Source: JACNKV01 sp964422145 (lineage in GTDB: Bacteria > Fidelibacterota > Marinisomatia > Marinisomatales > JACNKV01). From it: 64,000 bases of DNA. This document shows, piece after piece, positions 54,503 to 63,752 of this stretch; position 1 is the stretch's first letter, and the number at the start of each line of letters is the position of its first letter. The position numbers were made by a program, and so were the translations under genes. The stretch covers positions 186,001 through 250,000 of the forward strand of contig CAYQZV010000001.1 of NCBI GenBank assembly GCA_964422145.1. The letters are read 5' to 3'. Under the pieces are notes generated by a model, which saw only the letters and a list, made by a program, of their open reading frames with translations, was not told the origin of the DNA and searched no databases.

Positions 54503-56914
54503 CTATTTTGGAACAACCATCAGATATCTGAACTCATCACTGTTTCGGATAAAAGATTCATCGAACCAGGTGGTTCGATATTCTCCGGCATTATACATAA
54601 GCGCTTGGTCATCATAGTGCGGAGAGTTGTGAAGACCCGATTGTCCCGTTGGGAGGATGAATTGTGTCTCATTAAGATTGTTAAAATCAACGATCCTTCT
54701 CATCGATGCTCCCGCCGTTTGTTTATAGGGTTTGGTATAACTGTATCCGCCGGCACGAACCGTTCTTGAAGATCCGCCCGATTCAAAAGGTCCCACATTA
54801 AAATTAAACAGCCAATCAAGTATTTTAACTTTTCCCATGGAATGAGGATGAGTCATGGAATGCAGCTTACCCCAAGCCCAAACAGAAGGGTCGTTACCCA
54901 GTTTATCTTCAAGCTCTGAAACAGCATCGTTCAAAGACTTTAACAGGATCATATCACGAGTTTCAACAATATCTTTGGTCTCAATATTGTCGAACCAGGT
55001 TGCTGTTTCTTCCACCAGCATTTTTCTCAGCGTGCGCATATTTAAATACCGGACACCAATAAAGGCATCGAGGAAAGACGGCCCCAGCAGGGAAAGTTCA
55101 TCACCAAAGATATTTCGAACGACATGCAGAGTAAAGGATTGAAATATCATAGCTTCAGCTGAGTTGGCTTCTTCATTTCCGTTCCAGTCGGCCAACATCG
55201 AAAACACTTTTTTCATGTTCCCGGTTTCAGTTCCAGTTTTCAAAGAAAGAACTAACGGAAGCATGGTTTGGTTGAATGGAGAAACCAAGTCCAGCTGTAT
55301 AGATTTCATATCCTCAACCGTTGCTTTGTCGATTTCAGACAGGCGTTGATTAATCCGTTGAATGCGACTCGGATCGGCCCAAAGATTTGAAATATAATAA
55401 GGAAATTCATCCCCAACCGTTTTGTTGTTTGCTGTTGCAATTACGCCGGACTTCGGATTGTATAAGTATGGCATTTCTTCAAAGGGAACCCAACTTTTCC
55501 AATCATAATCAGGATCGTGGCCGGGTCTTGGAATAAGCATTTTACCGTTTTTACGGATGGGAATATGAACAGCGGGACGCCAACCGATATTTCCATCTGT
55601 GTCGGCATAAACCATATTTTGTCCGGGCGCACAAAATTCGGAGATTGCGTTGGAAAAATCATCCCAATTCTCAATCAAATTCAAATGAATAATGGATTCA
55701 ATGTCTTTTGAAGGTTTATGCCCGGTCCAGCTCATAGAAAGAACATTTTCGGAATTTTTCAGCAAAGAATGAATGTCGCTGATTACAGGACCGTGAACCG
55801 TCTTTCGAACAGTGATTGTTGTATCTCTTCCGCCCTTTAGTGGAATCGTCTCCGATATTATTTCCATCTCTTTCCAATCGTCTCCATGTAAATATAAATT
55901 GGGGTTTTCAGGATGTATCTTTTCTGTAAAAAAGTCAATATCGTCTGTCATCACATTTGTAAAACCCCATGCGCAGTGTTCATTTTGGCCAATGACGGGG
56001 AGTGGAATTCCGGCAAGATAAACTCCGCTTACATTAAATCGCCCGCCCTTTAAATGCATTTCATACCACTTGGCAGGCTGTGTGAATTCAAGGTGGGGAT
56101 CGTTTGCCAAAATAGGCTTTCCGGAATAGGTTCTGTTGCCGGATAAAACCCAATTGTTTGAACCGAAGTCCGGGCTGCTGTTTCCTAACAGGTTTCGAAT
56201 AGCCATCTCTTCATTCCACACGGCGGAAAAAACTTTTTGATAAAAATCATCGCGACTTGTTCCCACAATTGTTGGAAGATAATCATGATCATCCGGAAGC
56301 AGCTCCAGAAGTTTTTTCTCACCAAAATATTCCAAAATGGCTCCATAAACAATTTCCGGCTTCCATGAAGACTCTAACTCGTGTGCCATCAAGCGTTCAT
56401 ATCCAGCGACGTCTTGAGGCCGCCAACGAATGGGTCGAACTCCAAGGATTTTGAACTCGATGGGAAGATCAGAACCCAACTCGTCAATACAGGCATTGAT
56501 CCCATCACAGAAAGAGATCAGAATTTGTTTATCTTCGGGCGATAATACAGCATACATTTTTTCTGCCATTTCAGGAATACGCCAAGTTCGGAGATAGATA
56601 TCGCTTTTCAAGAGGTCGTCGCCGAATAAGAGGGCAAGCTCACCCCGAACGGCAGCAGCGGCAGATGTCATTTGAAACAGCCGCTCGCGGGCGGCGACAT
56701 ATCCGGCGGTAAAAAACAGATCATGTTCATTGTTGGCAAAAATATGCGGAGTTCCATAAGAATCGGTAAAAATTTCGACATTTTCCTCTATTCCATCTAA
56801 TACGATGGTACCCTCATAAACAGGAAGAGCATGGTGGAAAAACAGCTTTCCTATAAAAAATGAAAGAACAACAACAAAAAGGACTATCGCTAAAAACAAA
56901 TTCTTTTTTTTCAT
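54503..56914 (-). CDS. Penicillin acylase (Ntn-hydrolase S45) family protein
   Basis: 803 residues. An N-terminal hydrophobic segment (about 5-27) acts as signal or anchor. The alpha subunit region has DSYGTPHIFANNEHDLFFTAGYV and RLFQMT. The beta subunit begins at the autocatalytic Ser in FGSNNWVLSG near residue 250, followed by NDPHL and WGFTNVMTDDIDFF, as in the family. The C-terminus has GASMRRIVDF and GQSGLHNSPHYDDQ. Known members hydrolyse penicillins, acyl-homoserine lactones or other amides; the substrate here is unknown. Likely periplasmic and self-processing. Confidence 0.9.
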   Translation of the reverse strand: MKKKNLFLAIVLFVVVLSFFIGKLFFHHALPVYEGTIVLDGIEENVEIFTDSYGTPHIFANNEHDLFFTAGYVAARERLFQMTSAAAAVRGELALLFGDDLLKSDIYLRTWRIPEMAEKMYAVLSPEDKQILISFCDGINACIDELGSDLPIEFKILGVRPIRWRPQDVAGYERLMAHELESSWKPEIVYGAILEYFGEKKLLELLPDDHDYLPTIVGTSRDDFYQKVFSAVWNEEMAIRNLLGNSSPDFGSNNWVLSGNRTYSGKPILANDPHLEFTQPAKWYEMHLKGGRFNVSGVYLAGIPLPVIGQNEHCAWGFTNVMTDDIDFFTEKIHPENPNLYLHGDDWKEMEIISETIPLKGGRDTTITVRKTVHGPVISDIHSLLKNSENVLSMSWTGHKPSKDIESIIHLNLIENWDDFSNAISEFCAPGQNMVYADTDGNIGWRPAVHIPIRKNGKMLIPRPGHDPDYDWKSWVPFEEMPYLYNPKSGVIATANNKTVGDEFPYYISNLWADPSRIQRINQRLSEIDKATVEDMKSIQLDLVSPFNQTMLPLVLSLKTGTETGNMKKVFSMLADWNGNEEANSAEAMIFQSFTLHVVRNIFGDELSLLGPSFLDAFIGVRYLNMRTLRKMLVEETATWFDNIETKDIVETRDMILLKSLNDAVSELEDKLGNDPSVWAWGKLHSMTHPHSMGKVKILDWLFNFNVGPFESGGSSRTVRAGGYSYTKPYKQTAGASMRRIVDFNNLNETQFILPTGQSGLHNSPHYDDQALMYNAGEYRTTWFDESFIRNSDEFRYLMVVPK

Positions 56915-57002
56915 GACATGCTCCTTGGACGAAAAGAGTTTTTCGAATTAATTTTCCGGCCATTATTAAACAACTGCTTTTAAATAACAGCAATCAATCT
57001 GA

Positions 57003-57815
57003 ATGAATAAACCGAATACGCTTAGAACTAAGTTAGGAAAGTTTCCAACCCCAAAGCAACATGGGGCTTGGGCCATGTTTATTATTCCATCTTTGTTGGT
57101 AATGGGGGTCGTTCAAAACATAGATTTTGTTTCTGTTGGGGTCTTTCTTGGATATATTGTTGTGTTTCTATCCTATCAACCGGCAACGGATTTTGTTCGT
57201 TATTTTCGAAAAAACGCACAGATAGATTTTCCATTATTATTCTGGATATTTATTTTGGGTGGAACAGGTTCCGCCTTGGTCATAGCGCCCATTGTGTATT
57301 ATTCAAAGTGGCAAGCTTTGTTCTTTGGCGGGGTTGTGGTTTTTGCATTAAATATTCACCTGTGGCTGACATTGAAAAAAGAACACATGTCGGTTTTTGG
57401 AGAACTTTTCGGAATAGCAGGATTGACAGCATCAGCGCCGCTAATGTTCATCTATTTACAAGGAAATTTAGATACAACAGGTTGGCTGCTGTGGTATGTA
57501 TCGTATTTGTATTTTGGCGGGAGCGTATTCTATGTTAAGCTGGCTGTTTACCCCAAAAAAGAAAGTGATCAACGAACAAAATTAGAAAACAAATTACTTT
57601 TGTATAATGGAATTATCCTTGTTTCTCTATGCGGGTTGATCTTTTTTACAGGATTGTCGATATGGATACTATCTGCGTTTATTCCATTTATAATAAAATC
57701 GATTAACTCTGTTTATACGAAAAATCCCATCAAGCAGAAACCAAGAAGAATTGGAATTAAAGAGTTGATTCACGCAACGTATTTCTTGGTAGCGTCCATT
57801 CTGTCTTTTTCTTGA
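57003..57815 (+). CDS. YwiC-like membrane protein
   Basis: 270 residues with about eight membrane helices. The N-terminal PTPKQHGAWAMFIIPSLLV matches the YwiC-like family, whose members start with a conserved P-x-x-HGAWAM motif. SYQPATDFVRYFRKN follows the second helix. The function of the family is not established. Divergent from the acylase over 88 bp. Confidence 0.78.
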   Translation: MNKPNTLRTKLGKFPTPKQHGAWAMFIIPSLLVMGVVQNIDFVSVGVFLGYIVVFLSYQPATDFVRYFRKNAQIDFPLLFWIFILGGTGSALVIAPIVYYSKWQALFFGGVVVFALNIHLWLTLKKEHMSVFGELFGIAGLTASAPLMFIYLQGNLDTTGWLLWYVSYLYFGGSVFYVKLAVYPKKESDQRTKLENKLLLYNGIILVSLCGLIFFTGLSIWILSAFIPFIIKSINSVYTKNPIKQKPRRIGIKELIHATYFLVASILSFS

Positions 57816-57880
57816 GCCGCAATAAGTCAGTAGTGAATAAGTAATTTATTACAGTTTGAACTAAGAGGCTGTGATGAATA

Positions 57881-58327
57881 TCACGGTTTTACCGAATATT
57901 GATATTGAAAAACCCCTCGTTTTGGATTCACTTCAACTTTATCAATAAATTCAACCGATAATTCATTTTTCAATTCGCCAAATAATTTGATTCCGCGGCC
58001 GAAAACAAGCGGATGAATCGTCAAATACATATGTGTGAGGTATGGCGCAAATTTCTCATTGGTTTTTCCCCCGCCGATCACAAAACATTTGTCAGCGGCA
58101 ATATTTGATAAAACTACTTTGGGATCATCGTCCCGATGAACGACAATCATCTCCCTGTTTTCTAGGGTAGACGGCAACGTATTAAATGTGTTAGATCCCA
58201 TAATTACTGGATACCCCAGCGTTTGTTTTTTAAACAAGGGTAGGTCTTCTGACCAATCAATGACTTCATTGGAATGACGGGCAACGTAGCCATCAAGCGT
58301 AACAGCAGCGATTAGGATTACATTCAA
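57881..58327 (-). CDS. Dihydrofolate reductase / RibD C-terminal family reductase
   Basis: 148 residues. The DHFR-type fold is shown by VILIAAVTLDGYVARHSNEV at the N-terminus, PVIMGSNTFNTLPS near residue 40, and KCFVIGGGKTNEKF, the NADPH-binding loop, near residue 83. It is short and resembles RibD-C/YyaP-type reductases more than FolA; the substrate is not known. It ends in YQYQYSVKP. Confidence 0.8.
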   Translation of the reverse strand: MNVILIAAVTLDGYVARHSNEVIDWSEDLPLFKKQTLGYPVIMGSNTFNTLPSTLENREMIVVHRDDDPKVVLSNIAADKCFVIGGGKTNEKFAPYLTHMYLTIHPLVFGRGIKLFGELKNELSVEFIDKVEVNPKRGVFQYQYSVKP

Positions 58328-58349
58328 TTTAACGGTGGTTTATTCGATG

Positions 58350-60920
58350 TTAACGAGAATCTTTGCTCAGGGCGGATGTGATCAAATAACCCAGGTACTC
58401 TCGATGAGCACGAGTGTTTTGATCTTTAGACGGTCGTTTAAGCACTTGTTTTTTTACCCGGCTTAATTGATCAAATACATGTGTTTTTGATAAATTGTCA
58501 TATCGGGAATGTTCATCAAGCACATCAATTAACTGTTGAATGTATTCTGTTTGCAGATTTCTGCGATACGTATTGACGGACAGTTTAATATCTTTATCAA
58601 ACACAGCCGATGTCAGATCGTCCAGCATCTTGGGCAACAGATAGTCGTTTCCGTAACGCTCAGTGTCTGATATTCGTTTCATCACCGCAGGATGCAGCAG
58701 ATGGCGAAGAACTGATCGCTGAATGGACAACACCCTGTCGTGAATTTTTGGGTCTTCAGTGGAGTAATTCCATCCGCGGCGCTGTCTTTGTAAAAACGAA
58801 AAAACATATTCAGGGTCGGTAAAAGCATCCGGAGAAAACACCAGTGATTCAAGCAGAGACATCGCCTGTTCTTGTGTTTCGAGATCAACAGGTGTATAGG
58901 GTAAATGAGCTCCGGCTTGACCTGCGAAAGACCGATCCACATAAACACCCCCGATGTATCGCGAAATAACCCGCGCACAATTTCGATATTCCCGATCCAA
59001 GATATAAAACGCATCTTTTAATGGATGGTAGGACATTTCATCTTCAGAATATTTTTCGATCAATTGGTCATACATTCCACGGATGAGCTCCATTCGTTTT
59101 TCAGCATACTGAATAGGATCAGAACTCATATCATCAACCATTACTCTTGGATCAACTCCGCCACCGACCCAACTCATTGCATCCGCATCGTGTCCAAACA
59201 AAAGGACATGCTCAACCGAGCGGGATAGAATAGTGTTCAGCAAATCTTTTTCAGATTGATCAGAGCCGACAGGTGTGTATCCGTATTCGATTGCCCAGTC
59301 ATCATACGGGCCGGTACAAGTTGAGTAATATTCGCCTTGCTTTTCAGGGTCCGGAGATAAGTTAACCGTAACATAATCCATTACCGAACTGGTCAAGCCG
59401 ACTTTTTGGGTAAGTTCTTTATTGTGAACATTCTCGATTGAATGCAAATGACTGGATTTAAAATTATGTGCCAAACCAAATGTATGCCCGAGCTCATGCA
59501 AAATCAAGCGAACGATCGATTCTTCCACTAAATCATCCTTAAATGTTTCATCATTTTCAAGAAAATTCATGGCGGTTGTTCCGAATAGATTCCCCTGGTG
59601 GACATGATCGCCCACCGAGCAATAATGTGAATTATCTTCGGTAGAATACAACGCACTGTAACGAACCCGATTCGTAAAATAAACATACTCAAGCATAATA
59701 TCTGCCCCAAGGATTTCACCCGTTCGCGGATTGACAAAACTGGGACCGTATCCACCGAATGGCGGGTTGGGAGAGGATGTCCAACGAAGAACATTATATC
59801 GGATATCACCGGCATCCCAATCGGCATCATCGGGCTGAATTTTTACTTGAATGGCGTTTTTAAACCCCGCTTTTTCAAAGGACTTGTTCCACCCTAAAAC
59901 ACCCTTTTTTATAGCATCGCGAAATTCCAACGGAGTTGTATTCTCTATCCACCAAACGATCGGTTTTATCGGCTCTGAAAGTTCAGCGTCGGGATGTTTT
60001 TTTTGTAAATCCCATCGATGGATCATGTCCTTCCACGGCGTGTGGGAGGCAGACGTCATATCCTCAACCCAAGTTGTGAAATATCCGACACGCGGATCAT
60101 CCCTTCGCGGTGTGTAATCATTGTTCGGCATGGAAATCAAGCTGTGCTGAAGGACAAGCGTGACGTACCGGGCATCGGTAACGCCCCAGCTTCCGCCACG
60201 GCTCGGCGAAGGGTTATCATATACATATTCGACGACGATGTCGGAGTTCATTGGATAATTATTAATAGCCTGATATTTCGTTTTACTAGAGCTTAGACTG
60301 CCCAATGTGAATCGGTCGGATGATGAAATGCCGTGGCGGGCAGACGGTTTGATCTGATACAGATCTTCAGAAAGAAAAACATTGTTTGCGTTGATCAAAT
60401 ATTTTGTATTGGTAGTGTCTGTGGCGACGATCTTTTCAGACACCATCACCGCTGGGCTTATGTTTGCATCGGCGGCACGGCTTAACGGATTTTCTGGATC
60501 GAAATAAAAAGTGGTATTTTGGGTTTCAAACTCGATACGGTCAAAATATTTTTTAAGCGTAAAAACTTTGCTTTGGCGATAGGAGCCGCGGTTTAACCCA
60601 ACGTCAACAATTCCGTCTTTCGCATGCAGAAAATGGATATATTCATTGTTCAGCTGGTTTGTGGTGATCACCATAAACAATTCACCATTTGTTGTGTCCT
60701 GATAAAACGTGAACAAACCGTCAAAACAATTCATATCTTTTATTTTATCTTCAAACGTTTCTGTTTTTTTTGTTTCAGGGATGCTCACAGAATCAACGGG
60801 GGCGGATGTTTTTTCAGCCACAACTTCAACCGTCGGCATCGTTTGTCCGAATGCAAAACAGAGAAGTGAAAGACTAAGCACTAAAGATTGGTTCAGTAAA
60901 TTCATGTTGGTCTCTTTCAT
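58350..60920 (-). CDS. Zinc-dependent metzincin protease (DUF5117/DUF4953 type)
   Basis: 856 residues. The signal peptide is MNLLNQSLVLSLSLLCFAFG (from the internal Met at residue 6). A DUF5117-like domain follows (FDGLFTFYQDTTNGELFMVI to about 200). The catalytic zinc motif LHELGHTFGLAHN lies near residue 474 (HExxHxxGxxH), and SSVMDYV is the Met-turn. A long helical C-terminal region follows. It is likely a periplasmic or secreted protease; such proteins are common in the FCB group. The first ATG overlaps the stop of the ICMT-like gene. Confidence 0.88.
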   Translation of the reverse strand: MKETNMNLLNQSLVLSLSLLCFAFGQTMPTVEVVAEKTSAPVDSVSIPETKKTETFEDKIKDMNCFDGLFTFYQDTTNGELFMVITTNQLNNEYIHFLHAKDGIVDVGLNRGSYRQSKVFTLKKYFDRIEFETQNTTFYFDPENPLSRAADANISPAVMVSEKIVATDTTNTKYLINANNVFLSEDLYQIKPSARHGISSSDRFTLGSLSSSKTKYQAINNYPMNSDIVVEYVYDNPSPSRGGSWGVTDARYVTLVLQHSLISMPNNDYTPRRDDPRVGYFTTWVEDMTSASHTPWKDMIHRWDLQKKHPDAELSEPIKPIVWWIENTTPLEFRDAIKKGVLGWNKSFEKAGFKNAIQVKIQPDDADWDAGDIRYNVLRWTSSPNPPFGGYGPSFVNPRTGEILGADIMLEYVYFTNRVRYSALYSTEDNSHYCSVGDHVHQGNLFGTTAMNFLENDETFKDDLVEESIVRLILHELGHTFGLAHNFKSSHLHSIENVHNKELTQKVGLTSSVMDYVTVNLSPDPEKQGEYYSTCTGPYDDWAIEYGYTPVGSDQSEKDLLNTILSRSVEHVLLFGHDADAMSWVGGGVDPRVMVDDMSSDPIQYAEKRMELIRGMYDQLIEKYSEDEMSYHPLKDAFYILDREYRNCARVISRYIGGVYVDRSFAGQAGAHLPYTPVDLETQEQAMSLLESLVFSPDAFTDPEYVFSFLQRQRRGWNYSTEDPKIHDRVLSIQRSVLRHLLHPAVMKRISDTERYGNDYLLPKMLDDLTSAVFDKDIKLSVNTYRRNLQTEYIQQLIDVLDEHSRYDNLSKTHVFDQLSRVKKQVLKRPSKDQNTRAHREYLGYLITSALSKDSR

Positions 60921-61426
60921 GATTTATCAGATGATTTAAATTCTTTTTTTAAAAAAGTGTATGAAGGAAAAAATTGTCCGGTTCGTTGCATGTATTCATG
61001 ATATTGATCTTCGAAACGATCAAGAATATACTGTTCTTCTTTTGTTACAATCCATGACCAGAAAAACGTCAACGGGACCACAGACAACAGCAACATCCAG
61101 GAGTAAAAGTAAAGAGCAAGCAAGCCGGTTGCAGAGTAGATCAATGCACTGTAAAACGGGTGTCGTATATATTGATAGGGGCCATGCGTCACGAGTCTTT
61201 TCCCCCATCCGTTTTTGAGCAAGGTGATCATTCCGCCACCATAGAGATAGGCGGCATCTGCCCCCAGAACAATCAGCAACAGTATGCGGAAGGTGTCGTC
61301 AATTTTTATTGCTGGAATTCCCAATAGTTTTTCTATCGAGAAGAAAACGATCCAAACAACAATGGTTACAATCAGACCAACAGGGCCGACACCAAAAATT
61401 CGTTTATAATGAGATGAAAGACGCAT
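60917..61426 (-). CDS. Isoprenylcysteine carboxyl methyltransferase-like integral membrane protein
   Basis: 169 residues with about four or five membrane helices. The motif LVTHGPYQYIRHPFYSALIY (SAM-binding RHPxY) and a C-terminal EEQYILDRFEDQYHEYMQRT (the E-E block) match ICMT/PEMT/NnrU-like methyltransferases. The substrate, a lipid or small molecule, is unknown. Overlaps the metzincin gene by 4 bp. Confidence 0.84.
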   Translation of the reverse strand: MRLSSHYKRIFGVGPVGLIVTIVVWIVFFSIEKLLGIPAIKIDDTFRILLLIVLGADAAYLYGGGMITLLKNGWGKRLVTHGPYQYIRHPFYSALIYSATGLLALYFYSWMLLLSVVPLTFFWSWIVTKEEQYILDRFEDQYHEYMQRTGQFFPSYTFLKKEFKSSDKS

Positions 61427-61527
61427 ATTGAATTTTATTTTAATGTGTAAAGTTACAGTATTTAATCAATGATAGTATGATTGGATATTTAGCTGTAATA
61501 TTTCAGCAATTAGAAAGAGGCCTTTTT

Positions 61528-61731
61528 ATGGAAAAATTAGCATATATCATTCTAGGTTCCGTCGCAATCGCTTGGATCAGCGCAGTTATCTATGGAATGG
61601 TCGCAGCATTTCCGTACGGATTAATTGGATTAATCACCATTTTTGCTGTCGGAATGCTTTTTGTAAAAATTCTAAAAGAACGGCTGGAAAGCAAGGAAGA
61701 TGACTATTACGATAAACATATAGATCAGTAA
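61528..61731 (+). CDS. Small membrane protein
   Basis: 67 residues from the ATG at 61528, preceded by AGAAAGAGG. Two hydrophobic helices (AYIILGSVAIAWISAVIYGM and YGLIGLITIFAVGMLFVKIL) are followed by a charged tail KERLESKEDDYYDKHIDQ. No family was recognised; it resembles small hypothetical inner-membrane proteins. An upstream ATG at 61477 would add 17 residues but has no ribosome-binding site. Confidence 0.6.
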   Translation: MEKLAYIILGSVAIAWISAVIYGMVAAFPYGLIGLITIFAVGMLFVKILKERLESKEDDYYDKHIDQ

Positions 61732-61741
61732 TATCATTCAG

Positions 61742-61972
61742 ATGAACCAATCAACTCAAATCAATGCGTTAAATGTTTGGAGACAGATTTCCAAAACCTT
61801 GGACACCTTCAATTGCTTTAAAAGGGTTTTTGACAATAGAATGATCGCTGAAGAAAGCATTGTCTATCAGCGAAAGGTTTTCTTCGCGATTAAACAAAAA
61901 GCGCTGTTAAGCGGGTTGTCTTTTTCATCGTGGTATAAACTATGGCGAAAGACTGTTTCTGTTCGGCATTAA
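61742..61972 (+). CDS. Hypothetical 76-residue protein (doubtful)
   Basis: An open frame after the small membrane protein with no visible Shine-Dalgarno. The product is basic and rich in Lys, Arg and Phe (CFKRVFDNRM, YQRKVFFAIKQK) with no recognised domain. It could be real or spurious. Confidence 0.3.
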   Translation: MNQSTQINALNVWRQISKTLDTFNCFKRVFDNRMIAEESIVYQRKVFFAIKQKALLSGLSFSSWYKLWRKTVSVRH

Positions 61973-62014
61973 CATGACTTTAATAGCGTACAAAAAAATA
62001 TCAGGAGTTATCAA

Positions 62015-62335
62015 ATGAAAATCACAACACAAGACCAATTCTCAGATTATGAAATCATCGAAACGCTAGGTGTGGTAAAAGGAAACACAATCAGAGCCAG
62101 ACATGTCGGAAAAGATATTATGGCCGGATTAAGAACTATTGTCGGCGGTGAAATTACAGAGTACACAAAAATGCTTGCCGAGTCTCGGGAACAGGCGCTT
62201 GATCGTTTGATCAATTCTGCTGAAAACCTGAATGCTGACGGCGTTGTGTGTTTGCGGTTCACCACATCCGCCGTGATGACCGGTTCGGCAGAATTGCTGG
62301 CCTACGGTACCGCTGTAAAACTGAGAAAAAAATAA
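62015..62335 (+). CDS. YbjQ/UPF0145 family protein
   Basis: A 106-residue protein matching the UPF0145 (putative heavy-metal-binding) family: IIETLGVVKGNTIRARHVGK, MAGLRTIVGGEITEYTKMLA, ESREQALDRLI and LNADGVVCLRF. The molecular role is unknown. CAGGAG precedes the ATG. Confidence 0.9.
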   Translation: MKITTQDQFSDYEIIETLGVVKGNTIRARHVGKDIMAGLRTIVGGEITEYTKMLAESREQALDRLINSAENLNADGVVCLRFTTSAVMTGSAELLAYGTAVKLRKK

Positions 62336-62361
62336 TCGAATACCCGATCTGAAACTGAACC

Positions 62362-62377
62362 TGTGATCAAAATCACA
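62362..62377. promoter_or_regulatory. CRP/FNR-family-like palindrome
   Basis: TGTGATCAAAATCACA is an exact TGTGA-N6-TCACA palindrome and lies inside a longer inverted repeat CCTGTGAT/ATCACAGG (62360-62379). It is 134 bp before the next gene's start. It could be an operator, or a weak hairpin after the YbjQ gene. Confidence 0.4.
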
Positions 62378-62510
62378 GGGTGAAAAAAACTGTTTTATAT
62401 ATATCTCTTGTAATATTATATTTCTAACAGATATAACGATTATAACAGTAATAATAGTTATAATAGAATCTGGGATTCGCGTGTATATCAAAAAATCGAA
62501 TGGAGCCACA

Positions 62511-63752
62511 ATGAAGAGAATTACCATATTCATATTAACATTAGCCGTGTTCATCTCTGCACAATATCCCGTCAATCTTGATGTTACTCTCACTCCGTAT
62601 GTAACATATTATATTTCCTCGGTTGATTTAAATACAGGAAGCTCAAGTGTTCCGATTTTTCAAGCAAGACTTTCAAACAATACTTCAGACAGCGTGTCGG
62701 TGATCATGGATTTTGAAGTCATTATCGACTCAGACTTTTTGGGTTTGGACAGTGAAACCATCATCAAAGCGAAAACGAACCCCTTCTTTTTTGAAAACGA
62801 TATCTTTATTTCAAATATGGACATGACAGTTGACACAAGAGGCATTTACGATGTTGAAGGAAATCAAGTAGAGATTTCAGTCGTCATAGAAGAAAAAATC
62901 GACATGGATATGTCAACAGCTGAAGACTTATTTAACGCTGTTGTGCAATCCGGGAAACTGCCTGATGGGAATTACAGCTATCGGGTAAATTTATATAACG
63001 GTGAGGATGAAACGGAAGTTTGGGGCGAGTTTGAAGAAACACTCAGCGTTACCTCTCCAACCTATTTACAGCTGATCTCTCCCGGCGGACAGCTTGCGGA
63101 TACGACATCGAATGAAATATTCACGAATTATCCCGTGCTTCAGTGGGAATCAGATCCATGCAACTACATTGACCCCGAAACCGGAGATTACGGTTGTCAA
63201 TATTTTCTGCGGGTAGCGGAGTTTAATCCAGAAATTCATTCTTCAGTTGATGAAGCCATTGAATCCACAACCCGATTACCGCTGAACCAAGCTGAGGATT
63301 GGGAATTGGTCGGAACCGGCGTGACATCATTTCAGTATCCTGCAATCGACGTTGGAGAATTAGAGCAGGGAAAAGTATACGTCTGGCAATGTTTAAAACG
63401 GATAAAAACCACGGATGGTTTCGACGAAGTATTTAGTGACATTATGGTGTTTAAAGTCAAGGATTTTACCGAAACCGCAGAGGAAGAAGCGGAACCGGCA
63501 TCCAGCGGTGAAGATGCACCGGCGTCAGCTGCACTCCAGTCCATCATTGGAGGGGATCAATTTGAAGCCCTGTTTGGTGAAGGAGGTTCAGCCTATGGAT
63601 ATTTACCAACGGGAAACATTCTGCATAACAATACCGTTGTCGACCTTTCGTTTGTCCAATCCTTGTTGTCAGGCGGGATAGAAGAAACCGATTCGGAGGG
63701 AAACACCTCCTACCGCCCGATCTCCATCATCTCAGTTGAGGTGTCCGAATGA
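62511..63752 (+). CDS. Exported protein of unknown function
   Basis: About 413 residues from the ATG at 62511 (MKRITIFILTLAVFISAQYP), with GGAG 7 bp upstream. Signal peptide about 1-17. The body is beta-rich (VTLTPYVTYYISSVDLN, FQARLSNNTSDSVSVIMDFE), contains a WESDPCN...YGCQYFLRVAEF segment and an Ala/Glu-rich linker near residue 330, then TGNILHNNTVVDLSF. No family was recognised. Its stop overlaps the ATG of the FecR-domain gene, so they probably work together. Confidence 0.75.
   Translation: MKRITIFILTLAVFISAQYPVNLDVTLTPYVTYYISSVDLNTGSSSVPIFQARLSNNTSDSVSVIMDFEVIIDSDFLGLDSETIIKAKTNPFFFENDIFISNMDMTVDTRGIYDVEGNQVEISVVIEEKIDMDMSTAEDLFNAVVQSGKLPDGNYSYRVNLYNGEDETEVWGEFEETLSVTSPTYLQLISPGGQLADTTSNEIFTNYPVLQWESDPCNYIDPETGDYGCQYFLRVAEFNPEIHSSVDEAIESTTRLPLNQAEDWELVGTGVTSFQYPAIDVGELEQGKVYVWQCLKRIKTTDGFDEVFSDIMVFKVKDFTETAEEEAEPASSGEDAPASAALQSIIGGDQFEALFGEGGSAYGYLPTGNILHNNTVVDLSFVQSLLSGGIEETDSEGNTSYRPISIISVEVSE

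Noticed and set aside
57870..57885. TGTGATGAATATCACG resembling a CRP site
   Set aside because: It lies between convergent genes and overlaps the end of the DHFR-type gene, so there is no promoter for it to control. Probably chance.
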